This document shows, piece after piece, positions 1 to 7,907 of a DNA stretch of 64,000 nt. Position 1 is the stretch's first letter, and each line of letters starts with the position of its first letter. The DNA is from Paenibacillus donghaensis. Its GTDB lineage: Bacteria; Bacillota; Bacilli; Paenibacillales; Paenibacillaceae. The DNA is taken from positions 6,138,001 through 6,202,000 of the forward strand of contig NZ_CP021780.1 of the NCBI RefSeq assembly GCF_002192415.1. The letters run 5' to 3'. A program made the position numbers and the translations under genes. The notes beneath the pieces are model-generated. The model did no database searches and was not told where the DNA came from. It saw only the letters and a list, made by a program, of their open reading frames with translations.

Positions 1-964
1 CGGCAGATCACTAAAGGACATATGACTGGCTTCCTTCACCTCTATCAGTGATGCCTTGCCCTGCAGTCTGCGAACCAGTATTTCTTCAGTTTCTATGTAT
101 TTGGACACTACCTCTTCACCAAAAAGTTCCTTGAATCTGGCGAAATGAACTGCATCCCGCTGCAGTACAAGCACGGAGGGCGTATGTTTCCACTCGGTCT
201 CCCCCGCTCTGAACAAATCCATACTCGGATCAAGCAGAACAGCGGCCGTCGTGCCGCCTAGTGAATGACCAATGAGCGCGATCCGCTCCAGATCCAGTAC
301 GCCTTGCAGCATACCGGATTCTGCATTCAACTTGACCATGGCGTTCAGCAGCCACTTCAAATCCTCGATTCGGAGATCTATTAGTTTACCCAGCGCCGGA
401 TAATTGTTCTCCACCTCCCGCATCTGTTCAGACTGGTGCAGGAATTCACCAGTTGGCAGCACTGTAAACATGGCTTCATAAGGCGCGCTGACCGTAATCA
501 CGGCAAAACCATCGTTAACCAACGCCGCGATAGCATACATATACATGTCCCGATCCAAGCCTAACGCAGGTGTAAGTATCACGACAGGATGCGAAGCTTC
601 TGCTGAAGCATTCTGTTGGATAGGTGTATAGAACGTGAACTTAAGAAGGTTACATACGGAGTTGCCAGGAAGCCCTATGGTTCAGGCTTTCTGGCAACTC
701 CACTACTCCATTCTTAAGTTCATCTTATATAGTCAAGTCTTCCAGCAGCTCCAGGTTCATTCCAATATCCTTAAGCAAGCCCACCGCCTGTTCCAGGCAG
801 GGCTCAAATAACGCTGTATACTTCAGCCCAGGCCCCTGCTCAGGCATCCAGTCAGCCCCAGGAGTATATAGACTGACTATTATCCTTCTCTTCCTCTCTT
901 CATGCTCAGACGTTTCCTGTCGGTTATCATCTGTAAATATCTGCACCCTCCGGCAGATCTGCAT
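1..964 (-). pseudogene. alpha/beta hydrolase (PAF-acetylhydrolase-like), split by a MITE
   Basis: The gene runs right to left and its 3' end lies outside the window. The first part (964 down to 732) encodes an N-terminal segment with RRIIVSLYTPGADW, like the start of platelet-activating-factor acetylhydrolase or dienelactone hydrolase-type proteins. The second part (below 627) has VVILTPALGLD, the nucleophile elbow GHSLGGT and a C-terminal EASHMSF that should hold the catalytic His. A 101-bp MITE separates them and brings an in-frame stop. Removing it with one copy of its TA duplication gives a continuous frame (..EDLT-TPIQQN..), so the gene was intact before the insertion. The start has GGAG eight bases before ATG. 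It lies 47 bp downstream of tatD on the same strand. Substrate unknown. Confidence 0.8.
629..729 (-). mobile_element. MITE copy 1 (101 bp, TA target duplication)
   Basis: A 101-bp palindrome-like element flanked by TA on both sides (627-628 and 730-731). Its ends are imperfect inverted repeats around ACTTAAGAA with an outer TATA, and its middle holds a second inverted pair (GGAGTTGCCAG / CTGGCAACTCC). There is no coding capacity. It is nearly identical to the copy at 4816-4916 but reversed. The TA duplication suggests mobilisation by an IS630/Tc1-type transposase, which is not in the window. Confidence 0.85.
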
Positions 965-1011
965 GGGGATCGCTCCAATCTCCGCTATTTAACTATCCTG
1001 TCTTATCATCC

Positions 1012-1803
1012 TTATATTTTGAAAAAAGCCTTGGCCGTTTCTGTCGTCCGCTCCATCACTTCATCCGCAGCAAGACCCATACATTCGGCGATCACCTGCG
1101 CAATATGCGGCAGGAACGCAGGTTCATTGCGGCCGTCTTTTGGCTTCGGCCGCAGATCACGCGGCGTCAGGAACGGCGCGTCGGTTTCGATCATCATCCG
1201 CTCCAGCGGGATGTGGCGAACCACCTCGCGCAGCGGCCCGCCGCGGCGCTCATCGCAGATCCAGCCGGTGATGCCGATGTGCAGCCCCAGCTCCAGGTAG
1301 CTGTGCAGCTCGGCTTCACTGCCGGTGAAGCAGTGCACTACCGCCGGCAGCGCCTCCGGCCTCCCTTCGCGCAGCATCCGCGCGAAGTCCTCGTGCGCGT
1401 CGCGCTCGTGCAGGAACAGCGGGAGCCGCAGCTGCGCAGCCAGCTCCAGCTGCCGCCCGAACCAGTCGCGCTGCAGCTCGCGCGGCGAGAAATCGCGATT
1501 GTAGTCGAGTCCGCACTCGCCAATCGCCACTACCTCCTCCCGCGCTGCCAGGCGGCGCAGCGCGGGCAAGGTCCGCGCATCACAGCTCTTCACATCATGC
1601 GGGTGTACACCCGCAGTGGCGTAGAGTCTGCGCGGATACTGCGCCGCATACTTCGCAGCGGCTTCGCTGCTTCTGATGCTTGTGCCCGTAAGGATTAGCG
1701 GCGATACGCCCGCGTCGGCCGCCGCCTGCACAACCCGCTCACGGTCTTCGCCGAAGGAGCGGTGCATCAGATTGACACCGATGTCAATCGTCTGTTTCTT
1801 CAT
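1012..1803 (-). CDS. tatD: TatD-family metal-dependent DNase
   Basis: 263 residues, the usual TatD length. TatD proteins are Mg/Mn-dependent TIM-barrel 3'-5' exonucleases or hydrolases in the cytoplasm. Visible motifs are the N-terminal IDIGVNL (the first metal motif is normally DxHxH and here is degenerate), TAGVHPHD, IGECGLDYNRD, PLFLHERDAHED, VVHCFTGS and the C-terminal ETDAPFLTP. I chose the ATG at 1801-1803 because AGGAGG lies just upstream. A longer in-frame extension to 1896 is only translated tandem repeat (see 1826-2262). The first-motif change (GVNLMH for the common DTHCHL) is worth noting, because related TatD paralogues with this change exist and may differ in activity. Confidence 0.9.
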   Translation of the reverse strand: MKKQTIDIGVNLMHRSFGEDRERVVQAAADAGVSPLILTGTSIRSSEAAAKYAAQYPRRLYATAGVHPHDVKSCDARTLPALRRLAAREEVVAIGECGLDYNRDFSPRELQRDWFGRQLELAAQLRLPLFLHERDAHEDFARMLREGRPEALPAVVHCFTGSEAELHSYLELGLHIGITGWICDERRGGPLREVVRHIPLERMMIETDAPFLTPRDLRPKPKDGRNEPAFLPHIAQVIAECMGLAADEVMERTTETAKAFFKI

Positions 1804-1825
1804 GTTCTGTCCTCCTGTCGATCCT

Positions 1826-2262
1826 TCATACGAAATCTTCGCATTCATATCCCGAAGTCCTTCCCGCAGTCCTTCATACGAAATCTTCGCATTCATATCC
1901 CGAAGTCCTTCCCGCAGTCCTTCATACGAAATCTTGCATTCATATCCCGAAGTCCTTCCCGCAGTCCTTCATACAAAATCTTCGCATTCATATCCCGAAG
2001 TCCTTCCCGCAGTCCTTCATACGAAATCTTCGCATTCATATCCCGAAGTCCTTCCGTCAGTCCTTCATACGAAATCTTGCATTCATATCCCGAAGTCCTT
2101 CCCGCAGTCCTTCATACGAAATCTTCGCATTCATGCCTCGAAGTCCTTCCCGTCAGTCCTTCATGCAAAATCTTCGCATTCATATCCCGAAGTCCTTCCC
2201 GCAGTCCTTCATGCGAAATCTTTGCATTCATGCCTCGAAGTCCTTCCCGTCAGTCCTTCACA
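1826..2262. repeat. tandem repeat of about 48 bp, roughly nine copies
   Basis: A minisatellite fills the space between kptA and tatD. The plus-strand unit contains CCTTCATACGAAATCTTCGC followed by ATTCATATCCCGAAGTCC and TTCCCGCAGT. Successive copies are 47-49 bp, some with a single-base deletion (CTTGCAT for CTTCGCAT) or substitutions (ATGCGAAA, ATGCCTCG, CCGTCAGT). In one minus-strand frame a copy reads GLREGLRDMNAKISYE, but the one-base length differences break that frame, so it does not look selected for coding. There are no unique spacers, so it is not a CRISPR array. It lies directly upstream of the tatD ribosome binding site. Confidence 0.9.
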
Positions 2263-2265
2263 ACA

Positions 2266-2844
2266 TCAACTATTAATGCCATAAGTTTCGTCTACGGCAA
2301 GCACTTGCGGCGGCACCCGCTCGGCCAGCCAGACATCATGCCCGGCATCGTAGAACACAATCCCCTGCCGGGCAGCCGCTGCCGTGTCAATCCGCAGCAT
2401 CACCAGCTTGCCCCGGCGTTTTCCCGCCAGCTCGGCGAAATGCGTATCGCCGGACAAATGCACATATTTCCGCCCCATCGGCAGCAGCCCCTGCTCCAGA
2501 ATCTTCGGCAGCGCATGAAGGTTCGTCCCATGGTACAGTGCAGCTGGCGGCATGCCTGCATCATAGGCCAGCTTGCCGAAGCTGTGTCCATATCTCGCCC
2601 GGATGCGCTCCGCAGGCGCAGCGCCGTGAATCTCGAACCGCTGCTTATCCGAGCGCCGAACGACCTCGCGGATATCCTCAGCGGTGGTCTGCGACTGTCC
2701 ACGGCTGCACCGAACGGCAGTCAGCAGGTCCTCCAGCTCACAGGAGCCGTCCTCCGGGTCAAGCCGGAGCCCGAAATCCTGCGGCGCATGGCGCAGCATC
2801 AGACTTAGCAGTTTACTTAAGCTTTGTTCTCCCTTACTGTTCAT
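2266..2844 (-). CDS. kptA: RNA 2'-phosphotransferase KptA/Tpt1
   Basis: 192 residues, full length for the family. KptA transfers an internal 2'-phosphate from RNA to NAD, giving ADP-ribose 1'',2''-cyclic phosphate. Visible motifs include the N-terminal LSKLLSLMLRHAPQ, then KQRFEIHG, the IRARYGHS segment, PAALYHGT, GLLPMGRKYVHLS (NAD-binding Arg and His) and a C-terminal IVFYDAGHDVWLAERVP. AAGGAG lies upstream of the ATG. The bacterial role is not settled; the enzyme can process 2'-phosphorylated or ADP-ribosylated RNA ends. The gene precedes the minisatellite and tatD on the same strand. Confidence 0.93.
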   Translation of the reverse strand: MNSKGEQSLSKLLSLMLRHAPQDFGLRLDPEDGSCELEDLLTAVRCSRGQSQTTAEDIREVVRRSDKQRFEIHGAAPAERIRARYGHSFGKLAYDAGMPPAALYHGTNLHALPKILEQGLLPMGRKYVHLSGDTHFAELAGKRRGKLVMLRIDTAAAARQGIVFYDAGHDVWLAERVPPQVLAVDETYGINS

Positions 2845-2997
2845 AAATGTTCTCCTTATATTGTGTTAGTACCGTGGTCGAATAACCTCTACTATATGTA
2901 CCTGGTGCTCAAATGTCTCCACTATCCGGATTGCTTGTACCATCCTCTGTTCATTCCAGTCCGCAACCGCCTCTGTATTCAATATTATCTGATAACC

Positions 2998-3717
2998 TTA
3001 CTCCCGAATATCATAATCTGCTAATTTTATCAATTCCTTCTTCCCCTGATTCCCTGTAGTCGTGATCAACTTGTTGTTCTCATCGGTTGTCCTCAATACA
3101 TAATCCCCGGTCAGCCAGTTGGTATCTTCAACGTCGGCATTCTCTTCTGCTGTTGTCCCTGTGAAATACGAGCCATTGGTCGATCCAATCAAATACCAAT
3201 CCTTGTTCTGATATCTGAATCTGTGTGTACTGAACCATCGCCAGTTACTTCCGCCATAGTGGTCGACCAGCACCGATCCACGGTTGATTGAAATCTGCTC
3301 AAATGGATCGCCCCATATACCGCCCTCATCTGCTTGCAGCATCACTTTCTGTGCCATCACCGACCGGGTAAATTCATGAGCTTTATTTCCAAAAGCGATA
3401 ACTAGTGCCCGTGGAGCAGCCTCCCCCTCAGCCTGGGACTGATCCTGATCCTGTTCAATCACTGCCGCCAGGTCCGGGATACCGTCCTGATTAAGGTCAC
3501 CTTCTGCTGTTGAAGGTTCTCCTTCCACCCGCTCCAGCACATGCCAACCCTCTGGCACAATTCCTGCAGAGTCATCATCTTCTACTTCTGTTATGGCTAC
3601 GGCCTCTGAATCAACAGTCTGTTGATTTACCACGTTGTTAACAGGGTCAGTTCTTTCCTGACATCCTGTGAGTAGACCTATACTAACCAATAGGTATAAA
3701 AAAATTTGTTTTTTCAT
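2998..3717 (-). CDS. lipoprotein of unknown function
   Basis: I start it at the ATG at 3717 (MKKQIFLYLLVSIG), preceded by a GGAGGGG ribosome binding site. This gives a signal peptide ending in the lipobox LLTGC, so the mature protein should be anchored on the outer face of the membrane. A charged, Asp/Glu-rich linker follows. Around residues 75-90 there is DLNQDGIPDLAAVIEQ, resembling the Ca-binding FG-GAP or VCBS-type loop. The C-terminal half (GGSNWRWFSTHRFRYQNKDW, DTNWLTGDYVLRT) is unrecognised. It faces the catA gene, with a terminator between them. Confidence 0.75.
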   Translation of the reverse strand: MKKQIFLYLLVSIGLLTGCQERTDPVNNVVNQQTVDSEAVAITEVEDDDSAGIVPEGWHVLERVEGEPSTAEGDLNQDGIPDLAAVIEQDQDQSQAEGEAAPRALVIAFGNKAHEFTRSVMAQKVMLQADEGGIWGDPFEQISINRGSVLVDHYGGSNWRWFSTHRFRYQNKDWYLIGSTNGSYFTGTTAEENADVEDTNWLTGDYVLRTTDENNKLITTTGNQGKKELIKLADYDIRE

Positions 3718-3839
3718 TGAGCTGCTCCCCTCCAACCCTATAAGTCAGTGCAACGTTTTAAATACTCGCTGGACCTAAGCAAGAACCATTCTTCGGTTAA
3801 TCCAGAATAATTTGAGTTAGACTGACCCCTAAAAATGTG

Positions 3840-3892
3840 AAACAGCGTCAGCCATGGACGAGAAAATAAAGTCCTGGACTGACGCTGTTTTA
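3840..3892. terminator. bidirectional hairpin between catA and the lipoprotein gene
   Basis: AAACAGCGTCAG pairs with CTGACGCTGTTTT across a 27-base loop region that itself can extend the stem (GCC/GGaC). A T-run follows on the plus strand and an A-run precedes it. It lies 40 bp downstream of the catA stop on the minus strand. Confidence 0.7.
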
Positions 3893-3932
3893 TCGAACTA
3901 TTATTTTCCCGTTAACGGAATACGGTAGCCAA

Positions 3933-4592
3933 TTAATTGTTTGACAACCATTTCGTACAGGTATCTGCACGTATTTGAAGCTCATTATACAGCAGGCTGG
4001 CATGGTAGCCGTCGCACACGGCATGATGGAATTGTCCCGATAATGGCAACAGTATCTTCCCGTCATGTTGAAAATATTTCCCGATTGTAAAGATGGGTAG
4101 TAAATAGGTTCCCTCGTTATAGACGTTCAGGTTAAAGCCCGTGAAGCTGACCCACGGAATGCCTGAAATGGGGAAGGTGTTTGCTGGCTCGTTTGTTTTA
4201 GCAATAAATTGTTTAACACTTCCGTACTTTCTCATATCATCAAGATAACGACTGTAGAAATCATTAAAATCTTCACCGTACAACGTCCAGATGCTTGAAA
4301 AAGTCTTATCATCATCATGGAAAATTGTAAAGCTAGGAGACAAACTGTCCCAATAACCTAATCTACCTTCAGCATTAAGACAGGTGCGAAATTCAGTGTG
4401 GCGGTTTACCACCGTAGTTATCATGTGGATTAGGGCTGGGTACAACTTAACTACCTTATTCTTGATTTCTGCCAGTAGGTGGGTAATGTCAATATTTGCA
4501 GTCATGCTATAGGTACATCTGACATTGTTTAAATAATGTTCGAAATAGGGTTTTCTGCTCCAGTTATCCATGACAATCGGATTAAAAATCAT
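3933..4592 (-). CDS. catA: type A chloramphenicol O-acetyltransferase
   Basis: 219 residues, full length for the trimeric CAT family. These enzymes move acetyl from acetyl-CoA to the 3-OH of chloramphenicol. The N-terminus (DNWSRKPYFEHYLN) and LGYWDSLSPSFTIFHDD are typical. The active-site block is HHAVCDGYHASL, with the catalytic His and the structural Asp. IPWVSFTGFNLNV contains the usual Ser/Thr near the CoA site. AGGAGG precedes the ATG by eight bases and lies in one arm of a strong hairpin (4601-4637), as in inducible Gram-positive cat genes. Confidence 0.92.
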   Translation of the reverse strand: MIFNPIVMDNWSRKPYFEHYLNNVRCTYSMTANIDITHLLAEIKNKVVKLYPALIHMITTVVNRHTEFRTCLNAEGRLGYWDSLSPSFTIFHDDDKTFSSIWTLYGEDFNDFYSRYLDDMRKYGSVKQFIAKTNEPANTFPISGIPWVSFTGFNLNVYNEGTYLLPIFTIGKYFQHDGKILLPLSGQFHHAVCDGYHASLLYNELQIRADTCTKWLSNN

Positions 4593-4600
4593 TTATTATA

Positions 4601-4652
4601 ACCTCCTAAAATTATTGCATTTTTCTTTTTAGGAGGTCTGCTTAATGATCAC
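4601..4652 (-). promoter_or_regulatory. catA leader: hairpin sequestering the RBS, with possible leader peptide
   Basis: ACCTCCTAAAA (4601-4611) pairs perfectly with TTTTAGGAGGT (4627-4637). On the minus strand this puts the catA Shine-Dalgarno in the 3' arm. A seven-codon reading frame starting GTG at 4652 (residues VIIKQTS) stops inside the 5' arm with TCC TAA, as in known cat leaders where a drug-stalled ribosome opens the hairpin. I see no good ribosome binding site for that leader frame. The palindrome also gives an RBS on the plus strand, so it could instead simply serve divergent genes. Confidence 0.55.
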
Positions 4653-4812
4653 GAAAGAGAACCAGGCGAAGTCAGGTATAGCAAAAAACTATCCAACATC
4701 GCAATCTATGTCATCATCCGTAAATAACAGCTCAAAAAAAGCCCACGATTGTGGAAAATACTCGCTGCTTGAAATCCCTCATTTAATTCCTGGCAAGCTT
4801 AAGGTAAACTAG
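4645..4812 (+). CDS. possible small protein, 55 residues, divergent from catA
   Basis: The reading frame starts MITKENQAKSGIAKNYPT and ends LIPGKLKVN. It is preceded by a perfect AGGAGG eight bases upstream of ATG, the plus-strand copy of the catA palindrome. It ends four bases before the second MITE. The sequence is Ser/Lys-rich with no recognised domain. It may be a real small gene, the remnant of a larger one, or an accident of the symmetrical leader hairpin. Confidence 0.35.
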   Translation: MITKENQAKSGIAKNYPTSQSMSSSVNNSSKKAHDCGKYSLLEIPHLIPGKLKVN

Positions 4813-4815
4813 CTA

Positions 4816-4916
4816 TATAAGATGAACTTAAGAATGGAGTAGTGGAGTTGTCAGAAAGCCTGATGCATAGGGCTTCCAGGCAACTCCGTATGTAACATTC
4901 TTAAGTCCACGTTCTA
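4816..4916 (+). mobile_element. MITE copy 2 (101 bp, TA target duplication)
   Basis: Same 101-bp sequence as the element at 629-729 but in the opposite orientation, differing at only a few positions. TA dinucleotides at 4814-4815 and 4917-4918 are the likely target duplication. It sits in the intergenic gap just upstream of the gene at 4943, so it may supply or separate that gene's promoter. Confidence 0.85.
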
Positions 4917-4942
4917 TATATCCTAAACTATTGGAGAATTAG

Positions 4943-5890
4943 ATGCGAACCTTCTCGAACGAAACGGCCCGGAGAATTTTGGCGAATGAAATTAAGGTAG
5001 AAGCCTTGCTGCAGCAGTATCCCGAATATCAGGAAGAGGTACTACAGGAACTTGGTGTGATTAAGAACAACACGGAATCGAACATCGTTCATGCCATTAT
5101 TGACCGCTATACGGCAAGTGCGAAGCTGGCTACCAGCAAAATTCGTAAAAGCGGCTTAAACGAAGCGACCGTCAATGTGTTTTTGCCCAAGATTATCAAA
5201 GCCCGCTTTGCGATTTATCTGCTGGAGCAATTAAATGTTGCCGTCTCTGCGAAAAGCCCTGCCACCAGTGTACGCTTCAACCTGTGGGATGGCACCATTC
5301 TGCAGAAGCTTTTGTTCCGCAAGGGTTTTGACAGAAAGCCCGTGTCATTGGGATTATTTAAGTTCTGGTGGCGGTTAATCTCCCATAAAGAGATCCTAAT
5401 GCCACTCGTGAATAAAAAAGGCATCTACTGCTTCTACTCCAAAGCGTTAATTAAAGAGCTCTCCACCCTGCTCGGAGATAAGAAATGCCTTGAAATCGCG
5501 GCCGGGGATGGCACGCTGACTCGCTTTTTGCAGCAAAAAAATATCGACTGCCATGCAACCGACGACTACAGCTGGGAGCATTACATCACCTATCCTCAGT
5601 CTGTGGAGAAAGCCGACGCCAAAGCTGCGCTCCAGAAATACAGTCCTGAAGCTGTCCTATGCTCCTGGCCTGTGCCGGGTAATCCGTATGAGAAGCATGT
5701 GTTCCGAACACCATCCGTTGACCTGTATATCATGCTTGGTACAAGTGAAGCTGCCGTTACCGGCGATTTCGCAGCCTATACTAACGCTGACAAGTTCAGC
5801 ATGGAACGGAGTGAGCGCCTGTCTGCGCTACTTTTACCTCCATCTGATGAGAATGCTGTGTATATTTTTAGAAGGAAGACCCAGGGCTAG
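4943..5890 (+). CDS. SAM-dependent methyltransferase-like protein
   Basis: 315 residues. The N-terminal 100 residues are helical. The middle carries KKGIYCFYSKALIKELSTLL. At about residues 175-190 there is CLEIAAGDGTLTRFL, the glycine-rich SAM-binding motif I of class I methyltransferases. A later acidic position (HATDDYSW) could bind the SAM ribose. The next motif (AVLCSWPVPGN) lacks the usual D/NPPY, so the substrate is not predictable. GGAG lies 9 bp before ATG, just after the second MITE. The gene is followed after 48 bp by the isochorismatase-fold gene, probably in one transcript. Confidence 0.65.
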   Translation: MRTFSNETARRILANEIKVEALLQQYPEYQEEVLQELGVIKNNTESNIVHAIIDRYTASAKLATSKIRKSGLNEATVNVFLPKIIKARFAIYLLEQLNVAVSAKSPATSVRFNLWDGTILQKLLFRKGFDRKPVSLGLFKFWWRLISHKEILMPLVNKKGIYCFYSKALIKELSTLLGDKKCLEIAAGDGTLTRFLQQKNIDCHATDDYSWEHYITYPQSVEKADAKAALQKYSPEAVLCSWPVPGNPYEKHVFRTPSVDLYIMLGTSEAAVTGDFAAYTNADKFSMERSERLSALLLPPSDENAVYIFRRKTQG

Positions 5891-5938
5891 CCCCATTATC
5901 ACAACAACTAACATTGTACTTCCAAGGAGGAGAGCGCC

Positions 5939-6466
5939 ATAACCATCGCATTACTGATTGTCGATATGCAGAACCTGTTCTTACAAGAGCGGATGGAGAA
6001 ACTGCAGGTTCCTGAAGCCTGTGAGTACATTAATCATGTAGCGGAGCTGCTTCGTGCCCAAGACCAGGTGGTCATCCATATTCATGACATGGAAGGTTCA
6101 ACCGAGGATACCAACCCGGAGGCCAGACATACCATTCCGCAGATTACAGTAGGGCCTCAGGACCTGCAGGTGGCCAAAGAATATAGCAATGCCTTCTGGA
6201 AAACCGATCTGGAAGAGCAGCTTCGCGCCCAGGGGGTCGACTTCGTCATCGTTGCCGGCTTCGCCGCAGAACATTGCGTTACCTTCACCGCTAACGGTGC
6301 CGTGGAGCGAGGTTTCCCAGTTGCCATTCTCCAAAAGGGCATTCTGAGCACCAAACCTGAGGCCATCATCTCCCTCTACCAGGATCGGCATATGATCTCC
6401 TACCCGGTTGTTGAATATATGGTTCAATCATTTAGAGTGAATAATAAACGGATTTTCCCTGAATAA
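5939..6466 (+). CDS. isochorismatase-fold cysteine hydrolase, ATA at the start position
   Basis: The reading frame includes TIALLIVDMQNLF with the catalytic Asp, YSNAFWKTDLEEQL with the catalytic Lys, and VIVAGFAAEHCVTFTANGA with the nucleophilic Cys, the complete triad of the isochorismatase/nicotinamidase superfamily. A perfect AAGGAGG is followed eight bases later by ATA (5939-5941), where ATG is expected. The next ATG (5966) would remove the first beta strand and the catalytic Asp. So either AUA initiates weakly or a point mutation has damaged the gene. The frame is otherwise intact for 175 codons. It overlaps the convergent kinase gene by 35 bp. Confidence 0.75.
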   Translation: MTIALLIVDMQNLFLQERMEKLQVPEACEYINHVAELLRAQDQVVIHIHDMEGSTEDTNPEARHTIPQITVGPQDLQVAKEYSNAFWKTDLEEQLRAQGVDFVIVAGFAAEHCVTFTANGAVERGFPVAILQKGILSTKPEAIISLYQDRHMISYPVVEYMVQSFRVNNKRIFPE

Positions 6467-7418
6467 AATCCTTACACAAGGTATCGCATAGTTCAGCTGC
6501 ATTGGTTTTAATCCACCCATTTCTATTATCGTCTCGGATGAAAAAACAATAGCTGATAAATATGTCCATGAATATCAAACCTTCAATGTACCTTAAATCA
6601 TCCATAATAAATGAACTTTTAGACGAATAGCCATTTAAGAATGTTTTTCTCCATTCGGTAGGGAGCATAGAAGAAGCACTGCCTAGATCGAACAAATAAT
6701 AGCTGTAGCCACTTAAACTAAAATCGATTAATCCTAGCCGTCCATTGTGGATGATGACATTACCGAATTGTAAATCTGCATGGATGAGCCCCCAAGAATT
6801 TTTCCGGGAATCCAGCTCAATTAATTGTCTTTTGACAAGTTGAAGCACTTCTTTGATGGTTTCATACTGTTCCATACTATATAAAGCACGTTCAACACCA
6901 CACTGCAGCTCATCCATAGCAAAATCAATGCGGTTTCCATCGTATACAGGTCTACTTAGTTTCTCCACTGGCTTATAACTGCGAGTAAATTCATGAAGCG
7001 CTGCAAGTTCTTCTCCTAATGCGAAAGCAGCTGCTTCCATATCATCTTCTTCGACGGATAGAGTAGCCCCTTCCATCCAAGTCAATAGTGTTGCTAAGCA
7101 AGGGACGTCAAACTCGGTGGAATTGTATACGGTAACATAATCACCCATGCAATTCTTAACTGGCTCTTGGACATGAATTACATTATTCGAATAAAGCTCC
7201 TTCAGTACAATCATTTCTGACTGCAATCCCTCAAAAGTATTCTGTATACCAGCAAAACCATCGGTGACCGGCATATGTATACGCAATATATAGCAATTAC
7301 GATTTAACGGATCAGTTATCTTAAAAGTGATATTTTCATTATGGCGAATGAACTCGATATCCGGACTGCCAAATGGATACAATGAAACAATTTCCTTGGC
7401 TAATGTTATATAATCCAC
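6432..7418 (-). CDS. aminoglycoside phosphotransferase (APH) fold kinase
   Basis: 328 residues. The family transfers ATP phosphate to small-molecule hydroxyls. Visible motifs are the catalytic-loop block GLIHADLQFGNVIIHN (Brenner motif with catalytic Asp and metal-binding Asn) and LGLIDFSLSGYSYYLFDLG, the equivalent of the DFG segment. An N-terminal lobe with ITFKITDPLNRNCYILRIH matches the nucleotide-binding sheet. It resembles general phosphotransferase-family proteins (homoserine, choline or fructosamine kinases) as much as resistance APHs, so the substrate is left open. The GNAT gene lies 4 bp upstream, suggesting one transcript. Confidence 0.8.
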   Translation of the reverse strand: MDYITLAKEIVSLYPFGSPDIEFIRHNENITFKITDPLNRNCYILRIHMPVTDGFAGIQNTFEGLQSEMIVLKELYSNNVIHVQEPVKNCMGDYVTVYNSTEFDVPCLATLLTWMEGATLSVEEDDMEAAAFALGEELAALHEFTRSYKPVEKLSRPVYDGNRIDFAMDELQCGVERALYSMEQYETIKEVLQLVKRQLIELDSRKNSWGLIHADLQFGNVIIHNGRLGLIDFSLSGYSYYLFDLGSASSMLPTEWRKTFLNGYSSKSSFIMDDLRYIEGLIFMDIFISYCFFIRDDNRNGWIKTNAAELCDTLCKDFIQGKSVYYSL

Positions 7419-7422
7419 ACCT

Positions 7423-7845
7423 TTATCCCCCTTTAGAAGCTAATGTCTTAGTAAGAAGGATTTCCAACGGCTCATCCTCCAGCAGCAAACACCCTGCATC
7501 CCGATAACCCAATCTTCTATAAAAGTGCTGAGCCTCTTCATTGGCCATCGTAGAGGTCATAACTCCTTGAAATCCCTGCTTCTTCATTTCATCTTCCCAG
7601 AACAGAACGGCCTCCTTACCTAATCCCTTGCTTCGATAGGCTTCATCGATCCAAATCATATTCAGAAAAGGGGTGTTGTCCCAAAAGTAACCGTAACGCA
7701 TCCACCCTATAATACTTCCGTCTTCATTCTGTAAAATGTAAATCTCATTCCCCCTAATTTTAGGCAGGATTAAATGTTCGGCAATATGATGGTCATGTTC
7801 TCTAATGAACTCATAGTCCGAATCCGTTGCGGCAACGATTCTCAT
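7423..7845 (-). CDS. GNAT-family N-acetyltransferase
   Basis: 140 residues with the start at 7845 (MRIVAATDSDYEFI), chosen because AAAGGAG lies directly upstream. The longer frame to 7896 would read through that ribosome binding site. The fold is clear from NEDGSIIGWMRYGYFWD, the acetyl-CoA pyrophosphate-binding segment IDEAYRSKGLGKEAV (Q/RxxGxG/A type) and EEAQHFYRRLGYRDAG. The acceptor substrate is unknown. It ends 4 bp before the APH-fold gene. Confidence 0.85.
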   Translation of the reverse strand: MRIVAATDSDYEFIREHDHHIAEHLILPKIRGNEIYILQNEDGSIIGWMRYGYFWDNTPFLNMIWIDEAYRSKGLGKEAVLFWEDEMKKQGFQGVMTSTMANEEAQHFYRRLGYRDAGCLLLEDEPLEILLTKTLASKGG

Positions 7846-7907
7846 GTCGGTTACTCCTTTTACTTTTATGTATACACGGTTTGTTTCCCTAAACAAGGTA
7901 ATCCTTC

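Noticed and set aside
1826..2262. CRISPR array
   Set aside because: Units are contiguous and similar along their full length with no unique spacers, and no cas genes are present.
1105..2808. Long plus-strand frames over tatD, the minisatellite and kptA
   Set aside because: They are antisense shadows of the GC-rich genes and the repeat; their translations are low-complexity repeats.
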